A DNA stretch of 64,000 bases. It comes from Acinetobacter sp. P8-3-8 (GTDB lineage Bacteria > Pseudomonadota > Gammaproteobacteria > Pseudomonadales > Moraxellaceae). The stretch lies in the NCBI RefSeq assembly GCF_000214135.1, contig NZ_AFIE01000013.1, forward strand, positions 1-64,000. The letters are read 5' to 3'. Both the position numbers and the translations under genes were made by a program. The notes beneath the pieces were generated by a model, which saw nothing but the letters and a program-made list of their open reading frames with translations, searched no databases and was not told the origin of the DNA. Positions 24,747 through 31,836 of this stretch are shown here, in pieces; the first letter of the stretch is position 1; every line of letters begins with the position of its first letter.

Positions 24747-25757
24747 ATGTTCATGACTTTTAATGTGATTACAATGTTTTATTTAAGCTTTATCTTGCTT
24801 GCACTTTGGGGCGTTTCGCAAGCATGGTTGAGCCAGTCAAGAACGGAAACCATTCATCCTTTCAAATCTTTCGTGCATTTATTGGCATTTTACCTATCTT
24901 ATTTATTATTTCCGTTGTTCTTTTTTAACATTTATGCAGGATGGATGGAAATTTTTTCTATCCACGAAAGTATTTTTATTTTCATACTCAGTAGCTTACT
25001 GATTTATGCACGTTTTATTGAGCCACATACTGTACATGTGAAGCGATTAAAATATCAATTTGATCAGGATAAGCCTTTTCAGAAACCAATCAAAGTTGCA
25101 TTACTTGCCGATTTACATATTGGACTTTTCTCAGGACATGAACGACAACTGAAAACAATTGTCAAAAAAGTAAATGCCGAGCAACCTGATTTTGTCGTCG
25201 TCGCAGGGGATTGGACCTATGAACCTGAAAATAAATTAGCAGAAGAATTAGCCGTATTAAAAGAAATTCAAGCACCTGTATATTCGGTCAATGGTAATCA
25301 TGATGAGCAATATCCTGGGCCACCTATTCAAACTTTATTGGCACATGCTTTAGAGATCAATGATGTCATGGATATTGAAGGTAAAATTGTAGAGTTTGAT
25401 GAATTCCGTTTGATTGGTATCGGTGACTTATGGGCAGGTAAAGCGGATATGCGCTATATGCCTGAACTTCCACAAGATAAACCATGGCTGATTTTGTCAC
25501 ATAATCCAGATACCGTAGATATGGTGCCACAATTATCTACACGTCCCTTAATGCTGTCAGGTCATACTCACGGTGGGCAAGTTGAACTGCCTTGGCTCAC
25601 CAGTTATGTGATGAAGAAAGTGTCTATTTTAGGACATAAACGAGGTTTGTATCAGCATGAAAATGCGGATGTTTTTGTCAGTGTTGGTACTGGAATGGTA
25701 GGCGTACCTTTTCGTTTTCGAGTACCACCTACCATTGATATTATTGAATTAAGTTAA
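24747..25757 (+). CDS. Membrane-anchored metallophosphoesterase
   Basis: 336 residues. The first 95 hold three hydrophobic helices. The rest is a calcineurin-like phosphoesterase with the complete motif set: A-D-L-H-I-G, G-D-W-T-Y, G-N-H-D-E, S-H-N-P-D, and S-G-H-T-H-G-G-Q. It resembles YkuE/YaeI proteins, which remove phosphate from lipids such as UDP-diacylglucosamine; the substrate here is not shown. The ATG 24747 start begins the first membrane helix directly. Confidence 0.9.
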   Translation: MFMTFNVITMFYLSFILLALWGVSQAWLSQSRTETIHPFKSFVHLLAFYLSYLLFPLFFFNIYAGWMEIFSIHESIFIFILSSLLIYARFIEPHTVHVKRLKYQFDQDKPFQKPIKVALLADLHIGLFSGHERQLKTIVKKVNAEQPDFVVVAGDWTYEPENKLAEELAVLKEIQAPVYSVNGNHDEQYPGPPIQTLLAHALEINDVMDIEGKIVEFDEFRLIGIGDLWAGKADMRYMPELPQDKPWLILSHNPDTVDMVPQLSTRPLMLSGHTHGGQVELPWLTSYVMKKVSILGHKRGLYQHENADVFVSVGTGMVGVPFRFRVPPTIDIIELS

Positions 25758-25802
25758 ATAGGTATTCATCAGTTCTGAGCTTATAGCAAAAGAGATTGAT
25801 GA

Positions 25803-26306
25803 CTAAGCTTTTATGGTTTGATAGATAATAAAAACAATCACCAAAGCGATGATGAATAATGTCAGGATTGGGAATTTCCTTTTTTTACTTTGATCTTCAA
25901 TACCATGTGCTGGGGATGCAGCACTGGTCGCTATATTACGAGGAATGGGTTGATGCGTATGATCAGAACGTGGATGTTCCTCTAAACTGTCAACAAAATC
26001 TTTGGCTTCTTTTAAACCGATGTTTGAGGAATCTTTTACCAATTTGATTGCTTCAATTTTTCGACCTTGTTGCAGCATCAAATGGATTTCTTGTAACGGA
26101 ATAGATGAGCTAGATGTGGATGAATCAGTAGAACTTTGAAAAGTTGAATGGTCTATTGAATTTTCTAGCAAATTTTCTACATAGTCTTTGGCTTGTTTTA
26201 AACCTAAATCAGAATGATCTCTTATCCATTTGATCGCTTCGATCTTACTGTGTTGTTGGGCTATGGATAGGATTTCTTGTTTTTGTGCTTCTGTAAATAA
26301 TGTCAT
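25803..26306 (-). CDS. Membrane protein with two L7/L12 C-terminal-like repeats
   Basis: 167 residues. Two segments, about 21-46 and 83-108, share K-I-E-A-I-K-x2-[RK]-D-x-S-[DN]-[LI]-G-L-K-[QE]-A-K-D-[YF]-V. This is the factor-binding helix pattern of ribosomal protein L7/L12 (K-x-x-x-I-K-x-V-R-E-x-T-G-L-G-L-K-E-A-K). A Ser-rich linker joins them, and the C-terminus is a basic patch plus a transmembrane helix (about 146-163), so the repeats face the cytoplasm. ATG 26306 is preferred to GTG 26363. Such domains occur in DUFs of unknown role; a contact with translation GTPases is possible but unproven. Confidence 0.75.
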   Translation of the reverse strand: MTLFTEAQKQEILSIAQQHSKIEAIKWIRDHSDLGLKQAKDYVENLLENSIDHSTFQSSTDSSTSSSSIPLQEIHLMLQQGRKIEAIKLVKDSSNIGLKEAKDFVDSLEEHPRSDHTHQPIPRNIATSAASPAHGIEDQSKKRKFPILTLFIIALVIVFIIYQTIKA

Positions 26307-26528
26307 AGCAATTGCTCGTGAACTGTTTAATCTAGGTTTATTCACAATAAAATTGTGATTCACTAGTAGCGAAATAGAGTCTTAATATCAATAATAATTA
26401 CAAAACTAGGGTAAATAAAAGTAGTAATTTGTCTATGAATCATGAATATTCATAAACTGTCATAAAACATTGCTAATCTAAATTTAGTATATCAAAACAA
26501 ACGATCAAAACCGAATGAGGGCGAGAGC

Positions 26529-26897
26529 ATGACCCGTGATTATGAAAAATTCCCTGAAGACGATAACGGTAATTTACTTTGGCAAATGCAGGAAGATGGT
26601 GATGATTTAGAGGAAATTCATGAAATTGAATTTTCTATGTATTTCAAAACACAGCAAGCTGCTGAGAAGTGTGCCATTCATCTATTACATGAAGAGCAAA
26701 AAGTTTCTCTTTATTTAGATGAAGACGTTGAGCCGAATGAATGGGTCATTACGGTTTATGTCAATTTATTACCTGACTATGAAGATATTGTTGATTTAGA
26801 ACAATGGTTCTCTAAAATTGCTGAACAATTTGAAGGTGAATACGATGGCTGGGGCTGTACAGCTTATGTCTTTGATATCGATGACGAAGACGAATAA
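26529..26897 (+). CDS. rraB: RraB family regulator of RNase E activity
   Basis: 122 residues, very acidic. RraB binds RNase E and inhibits processing of subsets of RNAs. Matching points are an early M-Q-E-D-G-D-D-L-x-E-I, I-E-F-S-M-Y-F-K, a central helix, V-I-T-V-Y-V-N-L-L-P and the C-terminal E-Y-D-G-W-G-C. The ribosome binding site GAGGGCGAGAGC lies directly before ATG 26529. A 13-bp hairpin at 26932-26965 follows. The family call is firm; regulation of RNase E in this lineage is assumed. Confidence 0.85.
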   Translation: MTRDYEKFPEDDNGNLLWQMQEDGDDLEEIHEIEFSMYFKTQQAAEKCAIHLLHEEQKVSLYLDEDVEPNEWVITVYVNLLPDYEDIVDLEQWFSKIAEQFEGEYDGWGCTAYVFDIDDEDE

Positions 26898-26931
26898 GTC
26901 ATTTGTGTATTTGCCTTAAAATTTTGAATGG

Positions 26932-26965
26932 GGATGATATTGACTGTAATGGGTCAATATCATCC
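26932..26965 (+). terminator. Terminator-like hairpin after rraB
   Basis: A 13-bp perfect stem GGATGATATTGAC/GTCAATATCATCC with an 8-base loop. The tail is short (TAAAA), so termination may be partial. Confidence 0.6.
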
Positions 26966-27055
26966 TAAAAATAAGTAACGAAGCGAAAAAGTAACTCAGT
27001 TCCGAAAGCTCTTTATGAAAACGAGCTTTGCTAGTGCATGCAGACGATGAAACAT

Positions 27056-27093
27056 TTCAGTAATACGTTTTAAATTCAGTAATATGTTTTAAA
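27056..27093 (+). repeat. Tandem 19-bp duplication
   Basis: Two head-to-tail copies of a 19-base unit differ at one position (C or T at base 11 of the unit). It lies 160 bases before the AHSA1-like gene. The cause is probably replication slippage. Confidence 0.85.
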
Positions 27094-27254
27094 TAATGTA
27101 TGAATTTGATTTATGCAAAGTACATTTTTGATCAAGATAAAACGCTTATAAAAACTGATATTCCTCAAAGAAGAAATAAAAAATATACAGATAAAATTGA
27201 AGTGAGCAGTAAACTGAGACTTCAGTGAAAAAAATAAAATTCAAGGATTTGAAA

Positions 27255-27701
27255 ATGAGTAATACTGTAAAACTACATCGCGTATTTAGTGCGCCTGCTG
27301 AACGCGTTTATCGTGCTTTTTTAGATCCAGATGCATTGGTCAAATGGATGCCTCCACACGGTTTTACTGCCAAAGTTCATCATAGTGATGCTACAGTTGG
27401 CGGTACTTATAAAATGTCATTCACTAATTTTTCAACAGGGTCAACGCATTCATTTGGTGGGACGTATGAGGAATTAATTCCTAATCAACGCATTCGCTAT
27501 TTTGATGAATTTGATAACCCAGAACTGGCAGGGAAAATTGAGGTCATTATCGAACTTAAAGCCGTTTTAGTTGGAACAGAAGTGAACATTACCCAGTCTG
27601 GTATTCCTGATGTGATTCCTGTTGAAGCTTGTTATCTGGGTTGGCAAGAGTCATTGCAATTATTGGGGTTATTGGTCAATCCAGCGATTCCTGATCAATA
27701 A
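27255..27701 (+). CDS. AHSA1/SRPBCC domain protein
   Basis: 148 residues forming one START-like (SRPBCC) fold of the AHSA1 type. It begins with V-F-S-A-P-A-E-R-V-Y-R-A-F-L-D-P, then W-M-P-P-x-G-F, G-G-T-Y-K-M-S-F, G-G-T-Y-E-E-L-I-P-N-x-R-I-R-Y and the C-terminal helix G-W-Q-E-S-L-Q-L-L. These proteins bind hydrophobic ligands in a deep pocket; the ligand is unknown. ATG 27255 with AAGGA eight bases upstream is preferred over GTG 27225. Confidence 0.9.
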   Translation: MSNTVKLHRVFSAPAERVYRAFLDPDALVKWMPPHGFTAKVHHSDATVGGTYKMSFTNFSTGSTHSFGGTYEELIPNQRIRYFDEFDNPELAGKIEVIIELKAVLVGTEVNITQSGIPDVIPVEACYLGWQESLQLLGLLVNPAIPDQ

Positions 27702-27802
27702 ATAAACTGGAAGATATAGTTAATAATTATTCAATTTATTGAATTTATTCGAAATAATGAGCTGGCTTTCTTAGCAAGAATTAATGGATTGAGAAAAGCC
27801 AG

Positions 27803-27838
27803 CTTGAGCTTAAAATAAAACTTGAGCTTAAAATAAAA
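27803..27838 (+). repeat. Tandem 18-bp duplication before the DUF488 gene
   Basis: The 18-base unit CTTGAGCTTAAAATAAAA is present twice without a mismatch, immediately upstream of the DUF488 ribosome binding site. An inverted repeat (GCTGGCTTT/AAAGCCAGC, 27761-27803) lies just before it and is probably the terminator of the AHSA1-like gene. Confidence 0.9.
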
Positions 27839-27853
27839 ATGGTGGGGTCGGAT

Positions 27854-28210
27854 ATGACAATCCAATCTAAAAGAATTTATGAGGCTGTGTCTGAGTCAGA
27901 TGGAAAACGCATTCTTGTTGACCGTCTTTGGCCACGAGGCATTAAAAAAGAAGATGCTAAAATTGATTGGTGGCCGAAGGAAATTACACCTTCCAATGAG
28001 TTGCGAAAGTGGTACCACGAAGACATGGAAAATCGTTGGGATGAATTTCAACAGAAGTATCAAGCTGAACTTTCAAGTGAGTCCACCGCATTAGAAGCGT
28101 TGAGAACAATGTCAGAAAAAGAAACAGTGACCTTAATTTCGGCGGTGAAAAATATAGATTATAGTCATATAACTGTGCTCATCGAGGTTTTACAGCAACG
28201 TAAAGCATAA
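27854..28210 (+). CDS. DUF488 (YeaO-like) protein
   Basis: 118 residues. DUF488 is recognised from R-I-Y-E-A-V-S-E-S-D-G-K-R-I-L-V-D-R-L-W-P-R-G-I (family signature D-R-L-W-P-R-G), then W-x-K-E-I-x-P-S-x-E-L-R-K-W-Y-H, W-x-E-F-Q-Q-K-Y and a C-terminal alpha/beta part. The fold is small and cytosolic, with conserved Arg and Trp in a cleft; no enzyme activity has been established. ATG 27854 follows a GGGG-rich ribosome binding site; ATG 27839 is less likely. Confidence 0.88.
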   Translation: MTIQSKRIYEAVSESDGKRILVDRLWPRGIKKEDAKIDWWPKEITPSNELRKWYHEDMENRWDEFQQKYQAELSSESTALEALRTMSEKETVTLISAVKNIDYSHITVLIEVLQQRKA

Positions 28211-28296
28211 AATCCCTTAACAAAAATATGTGATTTAACTTTATGAAAAATATAAAAATGCTATGATGGCTATATTGATTGTTTTTTGAGGTTTTT

Positions 28297-28641
28297 ATGT
28301 CTTTCCCAAATTGTCCTAAATGTAGCTCCGAATATACTTATGAAGATCATGGCGTATTAATTTGTCCTGAATGTGCACATGAATGGAAAGAGGGAGAATC
28401 GGGACTTGTTGAGGAAACCAGTATTATTAAAGATGCAGTGGGTAATACCTTGCTCGATGGTGATACCGTGACCGTCATCAAAGATTTAAAAATCAAAGGT
28501 TCATCCTCAGTTGTGAAAGTAGGGACGAAAGTTAAAAATATTCGATTACTCACTGATTCAAGTGATGGTCATGATATCGATTGTAAAATCGAAGGGATTG
28601 GCCCAATGAAATTGAAATCTGAGTTTGTGAAAAAAGCATAA
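28297..28641 (+). CDS. yjdM: YjdM/PhnA family zinc-ribbon protein
   Basis: 114 residues. The N-terminus has a zinc ribbon, C-P-K-C and C-P-E-C about 15 residues apart. The C-terminal part, with V-V-K-D-A-V-G-like [26 protein letters not shown], is the PhnA/YjdM barrel with [10 protein letters not shown] near the end. It is known as alkylphosphonate utilisation-associated but has no proven role in phosphonate use. ATG 28297 is chosen because it starts M-S-F-P-N-C-P-K-C. Single-gene unit. Confidence 0.92.
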   Translation: MSFPNCPKCSSEYTYEDHGVLICPECAHEWKEGESGLVEETSIIKDAVGNTLLDGDTVTVIKDLKIKGSSSVVKVGTKVKNIRLLTDSSDGHDIDCKIEGIGPMKLKSEFVKKA

Positions 28642-28931
28642 GTTTTTGGTTCATCGTTTTGAGCTCAATGATTCATTATATTGAGCTTTAATTGTTGTTA
28701 ATTTAATAAACTATTTATATTTCAATATCTTATTTAATTTTTCTTATGAGCGAGATAAAAAATATCTAAACAATAATGAAAAATATTGAAGCCACACAAA
28801 TTACATTTATAAACAATAAAAGATGCTTTAGAAACTCTGCAAATCATTTATATTTTAGCTACGTGGCGTAACTTATATTCAATACAACGCTGTGAAATAC
28901 AAAAACTGAAAATAATGAAGAGGTAATAAGC
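28642..28931. other. AT-rich intergenic region before the YegP-like gene
   Basis: About 290 bases with no coding potential. I see nothing else except the GAAGAGG ribosome binding site near its end. Confidence 0.5.
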
Positions 28932-29273
28932 ATGTCAGGATGGTATGAAATTAGTCTAGCAAAAGATGGTCAATATCGTTTCGTATTAAAAGCTGGAAAT
29001 GGGGAAGTGATTCTGACCAGTGAGTTATACAAAGCAAAAGCTTCAGCAACGAATGGGATTGCTTCAGTACAAAAAAATAGCGGAGATGATGCACGATATG
29101 ATCGTTTAGAAGCGAAGAATGGTAAGCCTTATTTCAATTTAAAAGCTGCAAACCATCAAATCATCGGGACAAGCCAATTCTATTCTGGAGATGCTGCACG
29201 AGATAATGGCATCGAATCGGTAAAGAAAAATGGACCGTCTGAAAAAATTAAAGATCTGACTGTGGAAGCATAG
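28932..29273 (+). CDS. DUF1508 (YegP-like) two-repeat protein
   Basis: 113 residues composed of two DUF1508 repeats: W-Y-E-I-S-L-A-K-D-G-Q-Y-R-F-V-L-K-A-G-N-G and R-Y-D-R-L-E-A-K-N-G-K-P-Y-F-N-L-K-A-A-N. Each is followed by an S-x2-Y-x-[AS]-x-A-x2-N-G-I-x-S-V-x-K-N segment. This is the same architecture as E. coli YegP. Family function unknown; it is small, cytosolic and beta-rich. AGAGG precedes the ATG, and an intrinsic terminator follows at 29296-29321. Confidence 0.92.
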   Translation: MSGWYEISLAKDGQYRFVLKAGNGEVILTSELYKAKASATNGIASVQKNSGDDARYDRLEAKNGKPYFNLKAANHQIIGTSQFYSGDAARDNGIESVKKNGPSEKIKDLTVEA

Positions 29274-29295
29274 TTAAATTTATTGATATTGAATG

Positions 29296-29323
29296 AAAAG
29301 CATGTCAATCGGCATGCTTTTTT
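29296..29323 (+). terminator. Intrinsic terminator
   Basis: AAAAGCATG and CATGCTTTT form a perfect 9-bp stem with a T tail, 22 bases after the YegP-like stop codon. Confidence 0.9.
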
Positions 29324-29512
29324 GTTTTAACTATTTGAAAATTTATAAGATGTTTATTTGTACAGCACATAAAAACATAAAAGTCTAAAAAACAACCGAA
29401 GACATTGGAAATATTTTCAAACATTTGTTGGAAAAATAATATACAAATTAATTATCATAATGCTAATATAGTGTTAACTGCATCACAAATAAAAATAACT
29501 GGGGGCTTTGGA

Positions 29513-29977
29513 ATGAAAATTAAAATCGATGGTGATCGTGATATCGTGGACGAAGTATTGTTACAAATAAAGCTATGGGACGATGCTGTGATTGGTCAGC
29601 AAGTTGATCATTTGCTTGACCAATGTGCAGATGACATCAGTATGTTTGATGTGAGTACTCAACTTGATGGAATCCATGCGTATAAACAAGAATGGGAAAA
29701 ATTCAGTCCTTATTTTAATGCCCATGTGCAAATCGTGCGCCGTGATATGAAAATTTACGCAACGGAAGAATTGGCTGTTTTACATTGTCACTCTAAAATT
29801 GAAAATGATTTATTGAAAGATAAGATACAAATGCCATGGTGTAGGACGACGCTTTGTCTAAAAAAACAACAAGGTCATTGGGTAGTTGTACATCAACACA
29901 TTTCAATGCCTGTTGATATGATGACAGGAAAAGCAATTGTATTGAAAGATCCTCCCAAATTGAGATTAGTTATTTAG
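29513..29977 (+). CDS. NTF2/SnoaL-like fold protein
   Basis: 154 residues. The pattern is an amphipathic helix, then I-S-M-F-D-V-S, Y-F-N-A-H-V-Q-I-V, A-V-L-H-C-H-S-K-I-E, and a strand C-R-T-T-L-C-L-K-K with H-W-V-V-V-H-Q-H-I-S. That fits the DUF4440/SnoaL (NTF2-like) families, which hold small ligands or assist folding. No catalytic residues can be assigned. ATG 29513 is chosen because GGGGGC precedes it; the frame opens 36 codons earlier but that part is not protein-like. Confidence 0.75.
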   Translation: MKIKIDGDRDIVDEVLLQIKLWDDAVIGQQVDHLLDQCADDISMFDVSTQLDGIHAYKQEWEKFSPYFNAHVQIVRRDMKIYATEELAVLHCHSKIENDLLKDKIQMPWCRTTLCLKKQQGHWVVVHQHISMPVDMMTGKAIVLKDPPKLRLVI

Positions 29978-29988
29978 TTTTTTTGCCA

Positions 29989-30014
29989 GTTCTAGCCCTT
30001 CTTCGGGCTAGAAC
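29989..30014 (+). terminator. Hairpin downstream of the NTF2-like gene
   Basis: GTTCTAGCCC and GGGCTAGAAC form a perfect 10-bp stem. No T tail follows on the plus strand, so it may be a transcript-end structure rather than a true terminator. Confidence 0.5.
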
Positions 30015-30172
30015 TTAAATATGAATAAGTCTATTGATTAAATATAATTCACGAAAATTTTAAAATAAATGCAATAAAATCTATGAATGGAATCATTTAA
30101 ACGAGATTGGGGCTTGAATGAATCGTTGAGATTTGAAAAAATCATGAAAACAATCTCAATAAAGAAAACAAA

Positions 30173-31342
30173 ATGCCAAACTCACAGTTCTCAAAGCTCG
30201 GATGGATCAAGCCATTAAGTGCGAGAAATCCATATGAATCACATCGCGCTGCGACACCACTAGAATTACTCTTTGATTTAATCTTTGTTGTGGCGATTGC
30301 GACAGCAGGACAACAATTACATCACAGTATTATTGAAAATCACTTATCACATGGCCTAGTGCTTTATTTAGTTGTGTTTTTTGCAATGTGGTGGGCTTGG
30401 ATGAACTTTACTTGGTTTGCCTCTGCTTACGATAATGATGATGCACTTTATCGCATTATGACCTTTGTTCAAATTACAGGTTCATTGGTCGCTGCAGCGG
30501 GTATTCCACGTGTTTTCGAACACCAAAATTTTGACATGATTTTCATTGGTTACGTGATTATGCGATTGGCTTTAGTCACACAATGGTTTCGTGCTGCCAA
30601 ACATGATCCTGAGAGAAGACAGATTGCATTAAAATATGCCTTTGGCATTATCGCCGTGCAGATTTTGTGGCTATTTTTTCAATTCAGTCCCATTGATTTC
30701 ACGATTTATTTATTCGCATTGCTTGCATTACTAGAGTTAAGTATTCCAGTTTTTGCTGAAACGAAAGATATGACACCATGGCATCGGCATCATATTGCGG
30801 AACGTTATGGTTTATTAACCATTATCGTGTTGGGTGAATCAATCATTGGTTGTTTCGCTGCAATTTCGGATGCAATGAACAATGCTCTGTTTAGTAAAGA
30901 ACTTTGGTTCCTTACAGCAGGGGGCTTACTGATGATGTTTACGATGTGGTGGGCTTATTTTGACCATAGTGTTGTAGAACATTTAAATAGTAAAAAACAA
31001 ACGTTTATTTGGGGTTATGGTCACTTCTTTATTTTTGTAAGTATTGCGGCGCTAGGTGCAGGTTTAGCTGCGGCGGTAGACGTTGTAGCGCATAAAGCTG
31101 AAGTATCTGCAGAAATGGTTGCTTATTTCATTGCAATTTCTTTAGTGGTTTATAGTGCATGTTTGTGGTTATTGCAGGATATCTATCATCTTTCAGGGTT
31201 TAGAAAATGGATTTATCCAGTATCAGCAGCGATTGTATTAAGCATCCCGATGTATATTCATAGTTTAGGTTATTGTATTTTTGCAATTGCGATTGTTTAT
31301 GCATTACGTTTGATTTTTTCCAAATGTTTTTTAGCGAAGTAA
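30173..31342 (+). CDS. LtrA-family membrane protein
   Basis: 389 residues with about ten or eleven transmembrane helices. The low temperature requirement A family is recognised by E-L-L-F-D-L-I-F-V-V-A-I-A near residues 27-39, M-W-W-A-W-M-N-F-T-W-F-A, H-H-I-A-E-R-Y-G-L-L-T-I-I-V-L-G-E-S, and M-W-W-A-Y-F-D-H. The biochemical role is not established. It overlaps nothing and is followed by the Nudix gene only four bases later, so the two may share a transcript. Confidence 0.92.
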   Translation: MPNSQFSKLGWIKPLSARNPYESHRAATPLELLFDLIFVVAIATAGQQLHHSIIENHLSHGLVLYLVVFFAMWWAWMNFTWFASAYDNDDALYRIMTFVQITGSLVAAAGIPRVFEHQNFDMIFIGYVIMRLALVTQWFRAAKHDPERRQIALKYAFGIIAVQILWLFFQFSPIDFTIYLFALLALLELSIPVFAETKDMTPWHRHHIAERYGLLTIIVLGESIIGCFAAISDAMNNALFSKELWFLTAGGLLMMFTMWWAYFDHSVVEHLNSKKQTFIWGYGHFFIFVSIAALGAGLAAAVDVVAHKAEVSAEMVAYFIAISLVVYSACLWLLQDIYHLSGFRKWIYPVSAAIVLSIPMYIHSLGYCIFAIAIVYALRLIFSKCFLAK

Positions 31343-31346
31343 GCTG

Positions 31347-31751
31347 ATGGGATTCCACGATTTTTATCGTCTAAGCTCGCATGCCGTTATTTTCAATGCA
31401 AATAACCAAGTTTTACTATTGAAGGCAACCTATGCAGATTGTGCATGGGGTTTGCCTGGTGGTGGTTTGGATCAAGGCGAAACCATTCACCAAGCTTTAG
31501 TTCGTGAGTGTTTTGAAGAGTTAGGCTGTGAGATTGCTATTGAATATCTGTCAGGGGTTTATTTTCATTCAGCAGTAAATTCACATGCTTTTATTTTCCG
31601 CTGTCAGATTATAGAAGGACAATCCATTCAATTGAGTGATGAACATTCTGAATATCGATGGTTTGATTTGGCTGAATTATCATCTGTGCAAAGGATTCGA
31701 GTTGAAGATTGTTTGGCTTTTGATGGTCAGGTGCAGAGCAGAGCATTTTAA
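31347..31751 (+). CDS. Nudix hydrolase
   Basis: 134 residues with a complete Nudix box starting at G38 (G-x5-E-x7-R-E-x2-E-E-x-G), which binds the metal and cleaves nucleoside diphosphates linked to another group. The specific substrate is unknown. It follows ltrA after a four-base gap, and a strong bidirectional terminator follows at 31782-31810. Confidence 0.95.
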   Translation: MGFHDFYRLSSHAVIFNANNQVLLLKATYADCAWGLPGGGLDQGETIHQALVRECFEELGCEIAIEYLSGVYFHSAVNSHAFIFRCQIIEGQSIQLSDEHSEYRWFDLAELSSVQRIRVEDCLAFDGQVQSRAF

Positions 31752-31781
31752 TCAAATTGTATTATTAAAATAGAGGCAATA

Positions 31782-31810
31782 AAAAACAGGTCATCAAGAC
31801 CTGTTTTTTA
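31782..31810. terminator. Bidirectional terminator
   Basis: AAAAAACAGGTC and GACCTGTTTTTT form a perfect 12-bp stem around ATCAA between the convergent Nudix and gcd genes. Confidence 0.95.
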
Positions 31811-31836
31811 TCGATTAGATTAACGAGTGATTTTGA

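Larger units (their letters stand above)
26898..27254. other. Intergenic region with a hairpin and a tandem duplication
   Basis: GGATGATATTGAC at 26932-26944 pairs perfectly with its complement at 26953-26965, ending the rraB transcript. A 19-bp unit TTCAGTAATAYGTTTTAAA occurs twice in tandem at 27056-27074 and 27075-27093. No gene otherwise. Confidence 0.7.
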
